Shown piece after piece: positions 45,684-54,614 of a DNA stretch of 64,000 bases; within the stretch, counting starts at the first letter, position 1, and the number at the start of each line of letters is the position of its first letter. Position numbers and translations under genes: made by a program. The notes under the pieces were generated by a model that saw nothing but the letters and a program-made list of their open reading frames with translations, was not told where the DNA came from and did not search any database. The stretch covers positions 124,642-188,641 of the forward strand of contig NZ_QRAN01000001.1 of assembly GCF_003457605.1 (NCBI RefSeq), in the 5' to 3' direction. This DNA is from Seongchinamella sediminis (lineage in GTDB: Bacteria > Pseudomonadota > Gammaproteobacteria > Pseudomonadales > Halieaceae).

Positions 45684-47999
45684 TTGGTTGAAGGAAGCTC
45701 CGACTGGCGCGCATCGGTATTCAACCGGCGCATCCTGATCTGTGTATTTACCGGCTTTGCTTCCGGAATGCCGCTGTACGTGCTGTTCCAGCTGGTGCCC
45801 GCCTGGTTGCGCGACGGCGGCGTATCGCTGGCGGAAATCGGCCTGTTTGCGCTGGTGGGCATTCCCTACACCTGGAAGTTCGCCTGGGCGCCGCTGATGG
45901 ACCGCTGGGCGCCCCCCTTCCTCGGCCGCCGGCGCGGCTGGATGCTGATCTTCCAGCTGGCCTTGCTGCTGAGTATCGCCGGGCTGGGCGCATTCCAGCC
46001 GGCGCAGGATACGGCGGTGATCGCCTGGATCGCATTTTCCGTCGCCTTTTTCAGCGCCAGCCAGGACGTTGCCCTGGACGCGTACCGGCGGGAGATTCTG
46101 CCGGACGAGGAGCTGGGGCTGGGCAATTCCATCCACGTGCAGGCCTATCGCATTTCCAGCCTGGTGCCGGGATCCCTGTCGCTGATCCTGGCGGATATCC
46201 TGCCCTGGGGCAGCGTGTTCTGGATAACCGGCGCCTTCATGCTGGTGGGCGTGCTGATGACCCTGCTGGTGGCCGAGCCGGATACCGAGTACCCGCAGGC
46301 GGCGGGGCTGCGCGAGGCCGTGGTGGCGCCATTCAGGGAATACCTGCAGCGCCGCGGCTGGCAGGGGGTGCTGCTGGTGCTGGGCTTCATGTTCCTGTAC
46401 AAGATCGGTGACAACATGGCCACCGCCCTGGCCACGCCGTTCTACCTGGATCTCGGTTTCTCCATGACCGAGATCGGCCTGGTGGCCAAGCACGCGGCCC
46501 TGTGGCCGGCGATTTTTGGCGGGTTGCTGGGTGGCGGCTTGATGATCCGGCTGGGCATCAATCGCTCCCTGTGGCTGTTCGGTGTGGTGCAGGTGGTGAG
46601 TATCCTGGGGTTTGCGGTGCTGGCCGCGGTCGGTCATTCCCTGTGGCTGCTGGCCGTGGTCATCAGCTTCGAGTACCTGGGTGTGGGTATGGGCACGGCG
46701 GCATTCACCGCCTTTATCGCCCGGGAAACCAGCAGGGTTTATGCCGCCACCCAGTTCGCCCTGTTTACCGCGCTGGCGGCACTGCCGCGGACCTTCGCCA
46801 ACGCCAGCACCGGCATTATTGTCGAGCAGGTGGGCTGGCTGCAGTTTTTCCTGCTGTGCGCAGTGCTGGCCATTCCGGGAATGCTGATGTTGTTCTGGGT
46901 GGCGCCCTGGCGGGAGCGGACAGCTCAAAAACCACAGCAAGTGCAAAAAGAACGAGAGCGCATTGATTCCCGCACAGTGATTCTACACGCCGGGATGCAC
47001 AAGACTGGATCCAGCGCCATTCAGGATTATCTCTACCAGCATCTTGACGACCCGGAGGTCGAATACTTTTCGGCCGGCCGTGCAAACTCCTCCCTTATAC
47101 TGCTCGAGGCGTTCCATACTCGTCTGGGTCGTGAACCTGCTTTTCGGGATAAAAACTTCAGTGAGGAGCAATTAAAGCAAAAGCAGCAAATGGCGCTGGA
47201 GCAGTTCAGGCGGCGCCTCGGGGAGACCAGCAAGCCGACCGTCATAATTTCAGCAGAATCTATCAGTCTGCTGGATCACCAGGCGTGTGCGAATCTCGCA
47301 TCCGAACTGGGGAAGTACTTCACCAGAATAAAAGTAGTGATTTACATCCGGCCGCTCCATTCAAGAGTGGAGAGCGCGTTTCAGGAGAAACTGAAGCAGC
47401 GATTTGTTCCGCTTGACCATAAAATCGTGGTTAATTTCAGGCGCCTTATCGGTATCTATGACGATGTATTTGGCCGCGATCAGGTGATTTTGCGCGCCTA
47501 TGACCGGACTCTATTTCCTGGCGGTAATGTGATCAATGATTTCCTCCAGGTGGTCGGACTCCCGGCGATGGCGCCTCAGAACGCGAATTCAAATTTGGGA
47601 TTGAGTCTGCCGGGGGTGCAATTGCTTTACATCTACCGCACTTACTTCCCGCAGGCTGCCCCCGGAGACAGGGCGCTGGTTGGTCGTCTGGCTACGCTGT
47701 CTGGTGACCGTTTTCGTTTGCATCCTACATTGTTACAACAAATACTGGTTGAGCGCGACGGTGCTGGGTATGAATGGCTAAGAGAGCGGGCGAACATACA
47801 TCTGTACGACACGGAGCAGCGAGATGGGGTGCAAGTGACGTCGGAGCAGGAGCTTCTGCATGTGTCGGATAGCACGATTGCCTGGCTTGAGAGTCAGACT
47901 GGCCGCCCGGTGGTGGTATCCGGGGAACCTGGCTTAGAGGAAATAGCTCTTGCCCTGAAGGGCTGGGCGAAAGTCATGCACGAAAGCGGCGAGCACTAA
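45684..47999 (+). CDS. AmpG-like MFS permease fused to a sulfotransferase-like domain
   Basis: A 771-aa protein. Residues about 1-420 are a major facilitator permease with twelve hydrophobic spans. FNRRILICVFTGFASGMPLY and YTWKFAWAPLMDRWAPPFLG are typical of AmpG-like muropeptide permeases. After the last span (AIPGMLMLFWVAPW) a short basic linker leads to a cytoplasmic domain at about 432-771 with VILHAGMHKTGSSAIQDYLY, RPLHSRVESAFQEK and YDRTLFPGGNVINDFLQVVG. These match the sulfotransferase-like motifs of the genes on either side. The frame is continuous without a stop; GTG 46941 or 46977 could be internal starts. The sulfotransferase part is AT-richer than the permease part. The start is TTG 45684. 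Confidence 0.82.
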   Translation: MVEGSSDWRASVFNRRILICVFTGFASGMPLYVLFQLVPAWLRDGGVSLAEIGLFALVGIPYTWKFAWAPLMDRWAPPFLGRRRGWMLIFQLALLLSIAGLGAFQPAQDTAVIAWIAFSVAFFSASQDVALDAYRREILPDEELGLGNSIHVQAYRISSLVPGSLSLILADILPWGSVFWITGAFMLVGVLMTLLVAEPDTEYPQAAGLREAVVAPFREYLQRRGWQGVLLVLGFMFLYKIGDNMATALATPFYLDLGFSMTEIGLVAKHAALWPAIFGGLLGGGLMIRLGINRSLWLFGVVQVVSILGFAVLAAVGHSLWLLAVVISFEYLGVGMGTAAFTAFIARETSRVYAATQFALFTALAALPRTFANASTGIIVEQVGWLQFFLLCAVLAIPGMLMLFWVAPWRERTAQKPQQVQKERERIDSRTVILHAGMHKTGSSAIQDYLYQHLDDPEVEYFSAGRANSSLILLEAFHTRLGREPAFRDKNFSEEQLKQKQQMALEQFRRRLGETSKPTVIISAESISLLDHQACANLASELGKYFTRIKVVIYIRPLHSRVESAFQEKLKQRFVPLDHKIVVNFRRLIGIYDDVFGRDQVILRAYDRTLFPGGNVINDFLQVVGLPAMAPQNANSNLGLSLPGVQLLYIYRTYFPQAAPGDRALVGRLATLSGDRFRLHPTLLQQILVERDGAGYEWLRERANIHLYDTEQRDGVQVTSEQELLHVSDSTIAWLESQTGRPVVVSGEPGLEEIALALKGWAKVMHESGEH

Positions 48000-48260
48000 T
48001 TGGCTGCGCTGATGGGATTTTTGAGTTGAAGCAACTGGTATTACATATTGGCATGGCCAAGACCGGGACCAGTTCTGTTCAAGCATCTCTGGGCATGGGC
48101 TCGGTTGCGTTAGCGAAGCATGGGGTCTATTACCCCCAGTGGAAACCGTTTAACCATTCCCATGACTTCACTGTCCTATTTCTAGAAGAGCCTCAAAAGA
48201 GTTTTCACTACCAACAGCTGGCACCGATCAGTGACGAGGACTGGCAAGCGGAATTGCAGC
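46925..48260. other. AT-richer segment within the sulfotransferase genes
   Basis: Base composition changes at about 46925, at the linker after the permease domain, and returns to the GC-rich background at about 48260, inside the next gene. The segment therefore covers the sulfotransferase-like tail of the fusion and the first 80 or so codons of the following gene. This is a visual judgement, not a computed GC profile. Confidence 0.55.
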
Positions 48261-49138
48261 GCCTGGAAGAGAAGTGGCGCTCGTTCTTCTCCATGGCGGA
48301 GGAGGGCAACTGGGTCGTATCGGCAGAAAGTCTGTGTCGACTGTCGGAGTCCGGGCTGGCGGCATTGAAAGCATTTGTCGAGCCCTATTTCGACCAGGTG
48401 CGGGTGGTGGCCTATGTGCGCGACCCGCTGCGGGCGCTGAAGAGCCAGTGGGAGCAGAACGTCAAGGAGATGCGTGAACCTCTATCCGCGCAGGCGCTGT
48501 TGCGCCAGACCAAGCGACGCCAGAATTATCGCTTCTTCCAGCGCTGGATTGACGCCTTTGGCCGCGACAACTTTGTGCTCAGGCGTTTTGATCCGGCGGG
48601 TTTTGCCGGCGGCAACCTGCTCAGCGATTTTTTCCAGGCGGCGCAGGTGGAACTGGCCGGCGAACTGGAACTGCCGGAGCAGGAGGCCAACCAGTCACTG
48701 GGCACCGAGGGTGTAGCCCTGCTGCTGGCGATGAACAGCCGCTACCCGCTATATCGCGAGGGCCAGCTCAACCCGGAGCGGGGACTTGCCGGCCGCCAGC
48801 ACCTGTTTTACCGGCTGATGCGCGAGGCCAGGGTCACTCCGCTGGCCCTGGATGTGAAATTCGATGCCGGGGAAGCGGAGCGCTTCAATCGCAGAATTGA
48901 TTACGTCAATTCGCTCCTGCCCGAGGGACAGGCCTTCGCCGGGGTGGAACCCAGCGAGGAGGGGACCGCGCTGCCCGATGCCAGCCAGGTGCCAGCGGAT
49001 TACGCGGTGGAACTGGTCAACGGGCTCTGCCACCTGGTCGACGAGATGGCCGATCGCAGCGACCATCTGCTGCGCCGGGTGAAAGCGCTGGAACTGGCGC
49101 TGGAGAAGCGCGGCGACGGCGGCGAAGATCAGGACTGA
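48026..49138 (+). CDS. Sulfotransferase-like protein
   Basis: A 370-aa protein of the same family as the first domain of the 650-aa gene and the tail of the permease fusion. VLHIGMAKTGTSSVQASLGM at about 4-23 is the 5'-phosphosulfate loop, VVAYVRDPLRALKSQWEQN near 128 the 3'-phosphate-binding strand and helix, and FDPAGFAGGNLLSDFFQAAQ the shared family motif. The start is TTG 48026; no other start gives the complete loop. It is the last gene of the cluster and its end overlaps, tail to tail, the oppositely oriented gene at 49129. The acceptor is unknown. Confidence 0.8.
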   Translation: MKQLVLHIGMAKTGTSSVQASLGMGSVALAKHGVYYPQWKPFNHSHDFTVLFLEEPQKSFHYQQLAPISDEDWQAELQRLEEKWRSFFSMAEEGNWVVSAESLCRLSESGLAALKAFVEPYFDQVRVVAYVRDPLRALKSQWEQNVKEMREPLSAQALLRQTKRRQNYRFFQRWIDAFGRDNFVLRRFDPAGFAGGNLLSDFFQAAQVELAGELELPEQEANQSLGTEGVALLLAMNSRYPLYREGQLNPERGLAGRQHLFYRLMREARVTPLALDVKFDAGEAERFNRRIDYVNSLLPEGQAFAGVEPSEEGTALPDASQVPADYAVELVNGLCHLVDEMADRSDHLLRRVKALELALEKRGDGGEDQD

Positions 49139-49443
49139 AAGGCGCGAAACCGCCGCAGATCCACGGCGCCATTGGTCTTGAACAGCACGCCCTCTGCCTC
49201 CAGGCGTTCCCGTTGGGTATACTGCGAGGCGGAACCTGCCGGTAGCGAGATCCGGCCCTGGGCGTTGAGTACCCGGTGCCAGGGGATGCGGGTGTCGCCG
49301 GGCAGCATCTTCAGGGCGCGGCCGACGCGCCGGGCGCCCCGCGCCAGGCCGGCCTGGGCGGCCACGTCGCCGTAGGTGGCGACCTTGCCCGCGGGGATGA
49401 GGGCAACGACCTGCCAGATGCGCTGGTTGATGTCGGGTTCCAT
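49129..49443 (-). CDS. Alkyltransferase-like protein (Atl, MGMT fold)
   Basis: A 104-aa homologue of the DNA-binding domain of O6-alkylguanine-DNA alkyltransferase. The active-site PCHR motif reads PWHRV, so the acceptor Cys is Trp, the mark of alkyltransferase-like proteins (YbaZ/Atl1) that bind O6-alkylguanine and pass it to nucleotide excision repair without transferring the group. IPAGKVATYGDVAAQAGLA and ARRVGRALKML form the winged helix-turn-helix. The start is ATG at 49443 (MEPDINQRIW); a TTG two codons earlier is less likely. It is the only clear minus-strand gene in the window and overlaps the preceding gene by ten bases. Confidence 0.9.
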   Translation of the reverse strand: MEPDINQRIWQVVALIPAGKVATYGDVAAQAGLARGARRVGRALKMLPGDTRIPWHRVLNAQGRISLPAGSASQYTQRERLEAEGVLFKTNGAVDLRRFRAFQS

Positions 49444-49457
49444 GGTCAAACTTCACT

Positions 49458-50519
49458 ATGTACGGGAAATCAATGTACCAGACAGCGAGCCTGCCCCGAT
49501 GGATTGTCGGGTGCTCCCTTTGTGTTTTCAGTCTGTTGCTGGCGCTCGCCGCCCCGGCCCGGGCCGATCGCCTGCATTTCAGTGACGGTGAATCTATCAC
49601 CGGCGCCCTGGTGGGCATATCCGATGGCCAGGTGCAGTGGAGCTCGGCCATACTGGGCGACCTCGCCATCGGCCTGAACCACGTTGCCTTTATCGAATCC
49701 GGCTCCCGCTTCGACCTGAAGCGGACCAGCGGTGAGCTCAACAATTGCTGGATGTTCATCCAGCGGGAAAAACAGCATCTGCACTGCGACCAGGGGGTGG
49801 TGCCGCTGGCCGACTGGACCCTGGTGGTGGCCGCGGGTGAAACCATCACCCTGCCGCAGCCCCTGCTGGAGCAGAAAGGCTCGCTGATCCTGGCCCTGGA
49901 AGACGCCTCCGGTAACACCGATGTTACCAGGTACGACATCAACGCCCGGTCCGAGCTGCGTTTTCTCGAAACCCGTCACACCCTGGCGGCGCGTTACCAG
50001 GACGAAAGCACCAATGGCCAGAAGACCCGGCAGAGCTGGCTGGGTACCTACCAGTACGACCAGTTTTTTACCGAACAGTGGTTTGCCACCGGTAATGCCG
50101 CCTACGAGGAGAACGAGTTTCGCGACCTCGAGGACCGGACAACCGTGGGTCTGGGAATGGGTTACCAGTTCCTGGAAACCGCGTATTTCGACCTGCTGGG
50201 CAAGAGCACGCTCAACTACGTCAACGAAAACCTTACCAGCGGGGAAAATCGCGAGCGCCCGGCCTTCCTCTGGAACCTGGATTTCGCCTGGCGGGTGAAT
50301 GACCAGGGCATGGAAGTGTTCCACCGGCACGCTGCGCTGCAATCCTTCCAGCAGGGCGACGACTGGGAGCTGGCCACCATTACCGGTCTGAAGTACCCGA
50401 TTAATGGCGCATTCAGCTCCGTGTTCCAACTGGAGTACAACTACGATAACCTGCCGGCGGAATCAGAAATCGACAAGGTGGACCGCAAGTGGTCCATCGG
50501 GGTGAATTACGACTGGTAG
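49458..50519 (+). CDS. DUF481 (YdiY-like) outer membrane protein
   Basis: A 353-aa exported protein with signal peptide cleavage at ARA before DRL (about residue 36). The C-terminal half, from about 150, is a DUF481-type region of alternating beta strands (NARSELRFLETRHTLAARYQ, QYDQFFTEQWFATGNAAYEE) ending in an aromatic residue (GVNYDW), typical of outer membrane beta barrels. Residues 37-145 form a separate beta domain with repeated short hairpins. The start may be ATG 49458 or 49473. It begins 14 bases from the divergent Atl start. Function unknown. Confidence 0.82.
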   Translation: MYGKSMYQTASLPRWIVGCSLCVFSLLLALAAPARADRLHFSDGESITGALVGISDGQVQWSSAILGDLAIGLNHVAFIESGSRFDLKRTSGELNNCWMFIQREKQHLHCDQGVVPLADWTLVVAAGETITLPQPLLEQKGSLILALEDASGNTDVTRYDINARSELRFLETRHTLAARYQDESTNGQKTRQSWLGTYQYDQFFTEQWFATGNAAYEENEFRDLEDRTTVGLGMGYQFLETAYFDLLGKSTLNYVNENLTSGENRERPAFLWNLDFAWRVNDQGMEVFHRHAALQSFQQGDDWELATITGLKYPINGAFSSVFQLEYNYDNLPAESEIDKVDRKWSIGVNYDW

Positions 50520-50574
50520 CGGCCGCTTGGAATTCCAGCGCCCGCCCCCATATTCTCCCCTACGGAGCGTATTT

Positions 50575-51000
50575 ATGAGATTGTTTTTACTGCTGCTGCC
50601 GTGGCTGGAGCTGTTCACCCTGATCCAGCTGGGCATAGAAACCAGCGCCCTGACCGCCATTTTTTACGTGCTTGCCACCGTGGTGCTGGGCCTGATGGTG
50701 TTGCGCAAGCAGGGCCGGCAGATGTTCGAACGCCTGCAGGGTGTGCAGCAGGGCAGGGTGCTGGGCACGTCGCTGCTGGTGGACGATATGGCCATGGGCC
50801 TGGCGGGGCTGTTGCTGATATTTCCCGGCATGATCTCCGATTTTGCCGCCCTGGTGGTGATGATTGGCCCGCTCCGGCGGCGTCTCGCCCGGGCCCTGGG
50901 TGCGCCCCAGCCGGAACCCTACGCCCCCCAGCGCGACTTCGAGAGCGAAATCACCATCGAGGGCCAGTACACCCGGGTCGACGAAGACAAAAAGCCCTAA
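50575..51000 (+). CDS. fxsA: FxsA membrane protein
   Basis: A 141-aa inner membrane protein of the FxsA family. MRLFLLLLPWLELFTLIQLG is the first transmembrane helix, AIFYVLATVVLGLMVLRKQG the second, and LLVDDMAMGLAGLLLIFPGM with ISDFAALVVMIGPLR the third and fourth. The charged C-terminus is cytoplasmic. In E. coli FxsA overproduction relieves exclusion of phage T7 by the F plasmid PifA protein. It is commonly found directly upstream of groESL, as here. Start ATG 50575, after ACGGAG. Confidence 0.93.
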   Translation: MRLFLLLLPWLELFTLIQLGIETSALTAIFYVLATVVLGLMVLRKQGRQMFERLQGVQQGRVLGTSLLVDDMAMGLAGLLLIFPGMISDFAALVVMIGPLRRRLARALGAPQPEPYAPQRDFESEITIEGQYTRVDEDKKP

Positions 51001-51058
51001 CTAACTGAATATACTGGAAAAAATATCCAGCTGTCGGTTTCGCCTGTGCGCCTGGCCG

Positions 51059-51089
51059 AGCCTCAACACCGCCTTCGGGAGGCTTTTTT
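51059..51089 (+). terminator. Terminator of fxsA overlapping the CIRCE arm
   Basis: AGCCTC (51059-51064) pairs with GAGGCT (51079-51084), followed by a six-T run at 51084-51089. The T-run is also part of the left arm of the CIRCE palindrome. Confidence 0.6.
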
Positions 51090-51122
51090 AGCACTCTCGC
51101 AAAAAGAGTGCTAAAAAAGCCT
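51080..51122. promoter_or_regulatory. CIRCE operator (HrcA site) with extended arms
   Basis: A perfect CIRCE element, TTAGCACTC (51088-51096), nine-base spacer, GAGTGCTAA (51106-51114). The palindrome continues perfectly outward to 17-bp arms: AGGCTTTT beyond the left half and its complement beyond the right. HrcA binding here would repress groESL. The element ends just at the sigma32-type -35 box, so the operator lies upstream of, and touching, the promoter. Confidence 0.92.
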
Positions 51123-51147
51123 TGAAAAGTATTTCCCCCGCCCCCAT
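51121..51147 (+). promoter_or_regulatory. Sigma32 (heat-shock) promoter of groESL
   Basis: CTTGAAA at 51121-51127 and CCCCAT at 51142-51147 with a 14-base spacer match the sigma32 consensus. It lies 58 bases before the groES ATG. The first base pairs of the -35 overlap the end of the extended CIRCE palindrome. Confidence 0.88.
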
Positions 51148-51204
51148 TGAGCTAGCAACCCCCGTGGGGCCTCTCATAAAACTGTCACTAGGAGATAAAG
51201 ACAC

Positions 51205-51495
51205 ATGAGTATCCGTCCGTTGTACGACCGCGTGGTCGTTCGTCGCAATGCAGAGGAAGAAACTTCCGCTGGCGGTATCGTTCTGCCCGGTTCTGCCAAA
51301 GAAAAGCCCAACCAGGGTGAAATCGTCGCCGTCGGCGAGGGGAAGGTGCTGGATAACGGCGATATCCGCCCCCTGGCCGTCAAGGTTGGCGACACCGTGG
51401 TTTTCGGTCAGTACGCCGGCAGCAACACCATCGAAATCGATGGCGAAGAACTGATCATCATGGGTGAGAGCGAAATTTTCGCCGTCGTCGAGTAA
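51205..51495 (+). CDS. groS: Co-chaperonin GroES
   Basis: The 96-aa co-chaperonin, which caps the GroEL ring as a heptamer. [13 protein letters not shown] opens the beta barrel, the mobile loop is around [18 protein letters not shown], and [11 protein letters not shown] and [18 protein letters not shown] complete the family pattern. AGGAGATAAAG precedes the ATG. It forms a two-gene operon with groEL, 48 bases downstream. Confidence 0.97.
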   Translation: MSIRPLYDRVVVRRNAEEETSAGGIVLPGSAKEKPNQGEIVAVGEGKVLDNGDIRPLAVKVGDTVVFGQYAGSNTIEIDGEELIIMGESEIFAVVE

Positions 51496-51540
51496 GACGC
51501 ACCCGTTTCCAGAGACAACGATTGAGTAACAAGGATCTAG

Positions 51541-53190
<1,650 letters not shown>

Positions 53191-53283
53191 GCCCGGCTGC
53201 TGCCAGCGTTTAAAAACCCGGCTTCGGCCCCAGGCATTAAATAGCTCTGGATCTGAAGTAGCTAAACCTGGCGAGACCTAAAA

Positions 53284-53316
53284 GGCCCCGTACTAGAAAT
53301 AGTGCGGGGCCTTTTT
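53284..53316 (+). terminator. Intrinsic terminator of groESL
   Basis: GGCCCCGTACTA pairs with TAGTGCGGGGCC (12 pairs with one G-T) around a four-base loop, followed by five T. Strong terminator 93 bases after the groEL stop. Confidence 0.88.
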
Positions 53317-53373
53317 ATGTCATTAAATAGATACTTGGCACAGATCTCCAAGAGCAACTGAACACGAGTTCTT

Positions 53374-53403
53374 TATACTCAATCTAGATGCAGGCTGAGT
53401 ATA
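53374..53403. promoter_or_regulatory. 30-bp palindrome 1 upstream of the nucleotidyltransferase gene
   Basis: TATACTCA and TGAGTATA enclose 14 bases. The left half extends to TATACTCAATCTA, a 13-base half-site shared with the second palindrome. Confidence 0.75.
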
Positions 53404-53418
53404 AATCGTTTCTGTTGC

Positions 53419-53448
53419 TATACTCAGTCTATATTTAGATTGAGTATA
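53419..53448. promoter_or_regulatory. 30-bp palindrome 2 upstream of the nucleotidyltransferase gene
   Basis: TATACTCA and TGAGTATA again enclose 14 bases, and the halves extend to TATACTCAGTCTA and TAGATTGAGTATA. The palindrome ends five bases before the ATG and its centre is 45 bases from that of palindrome 1. It must overlap the ribosome-binding region and probably the promoter. Confidence 0.78.
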
Positions 53449-53453
53449 AAGTA

Positions 53454-54503
53454 ATGGGACGACAATATACTGATTTACCGGGCAGTGCGCTGGTGGCGTA
53501 TTCTGATCTCCTGGATTTTTCCTTATCTAATGAAGTAACAGACAGGACAGGTTTTAGTTTTAGTTCAAAAAATCTCAAGTCTGGTCGTTACTGGTATTTG
53601 CAACATGTTCTGGGCGACCGCAGAAAGCAGTACTACCTTGGCGAAGAATCGGACGAATTGCTTGCAAGAATTGAACAGCAAAGGAGTCGCTGGCTCGAAG
53701 ACAAAGCAGAGAAACAGCAGATGGAAAGACTGGTCGCCATGTGTATTGCTGCTGGGTGCTCAGAGATCAGTCACATGGCATTCAAAGTACTGAATGCAGC
53801 AGCACAGTCGGGCTTGTTCAGGGCAGGGGGTGTACTTGTGGGATCTTACGCCTTTATTGCTATTGGAAATATGCTGGGAGTTTCATGGAATAAAGACACT
53901 ACTGTCACCCAGGACGTTGATCTTGCAGGAAGCGGTGAGTGCATGATTGCTATTCCTGAAGAAATGACGCCTTTGAAAGACACTATATTGTCCTCTGAGG
54001 AATCTCTTCTTGAAGTGCCGATGCTGGATCGAAAATCCCCATCGACCAGCTTCAAGGTGCGCGGGAAGGAGTTCAAGGTCGACCTGATTACACCTGCGAA
54101 GGGGAAGGGAGAAGGCTCCCTCTATGTCGGGCCTATAAAGTCCTACGCTGATCAGGTGAGGTTTCTGGATTATCTGCTGGAAGACACACAGAAGGCTGTA
54201 TTGCTACATAAATCTGGTGTTGTCGTTAATGTGCCGAATCCTGCAAGGTATGGCGTACACAAGCTAGTGGTCTCGCAACGACGACCATTGGCAAAAGCAG
54301 CAAAGGCAAAGAAAGACATTCAACAGGCTGCCCAGGTTTTATCTGTTCTCTTGGAACATCGCCCAGGAGATTTGTGGCTCGCGATAGATTCAGCAAAAGA
54401 ATATGCGAAAAAAAATAGAAGTGAAAAATTCCTGCAACAAATGCGAGCAGGGGTGAAGCAACTCCCGACAAACCTGAGGGATGCTTGCAATGAGCAACTG
54501 TAG
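53454..54503 (+). CDS. GSU2403-type nucleotidyltransferase-fold protein
   Basis: A 349-aa protein resembling the GSU2403/NTP_transf_8 family of minimal nucleotidyltransferases. GGVLVGSYAFIAIGNMLG near 125 and TQDVDLAGSGE near 157 give the G-S and D-x-D pattern of the pol-beta superfamily. FKVRGKEFKVDLITPAKGKG near 202 supplies the third Asp strand. An N-terminal domain of about 110 residues, rich in charged helices, has no recognised fold. Base composition is clearly AT-richer than its neighbours, and it is isolated between groESL and a crotonase gene, so acquisition by transfer is likely. Such folds occur in toxins and abortive-infection proteins, but no antitoxin partner is seen. Function unknown. 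Confidence 0.75.
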   Translation: MGRQYTDLPGSALVAYSDLLDFSLSNEVTDRTGFSFSSKNLKSGRYWYLQHVLGDRRKQYYLGEESDELLARIEQQRSRWLEDKAEKQQMERLVAMCIAAGCSEISHMAFKVLNAAAQSGLFRAGGVLVGSYAFIAIGNMLGVSWNKDTTVTQDVDLAGSGECMIAIPEEMTPLKDTILSSEESLLEVPMLDRKSPSTSFKVRGKEFKVDLITPAKGKGEGSLYVGPIKSYADQVRFLDYLLEDTQKAVLLHKSGVVVNVPNPARYGVHKLVVSQRRPLAKAAKAKKDIQQAAQVLSVLLEHRPGDLWLAIDSAKEYAKKNRSEKFLQQMRAGVKQLPTNLRDACNEQL

Positions 54504-54614
54504 GTATCTACTCCCCCATAAGCTATCACAGTGGCGAACAATACTGGCCATGCCGCCCAAGTTGCACTAACGTATGCTCCCGTTTACCGATCACTGCATA
54601 ACAGGAGCCGCCCC

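Noticed and set aside
44922..46946. A very long minus-strand open frame (674 codons) opposite the sulfotransferase and permease genes
   Set aside because: It is antisense to two well-supported genes, has no recognisable domain, and is explained by GC-rich codon bias in the opposite strand.
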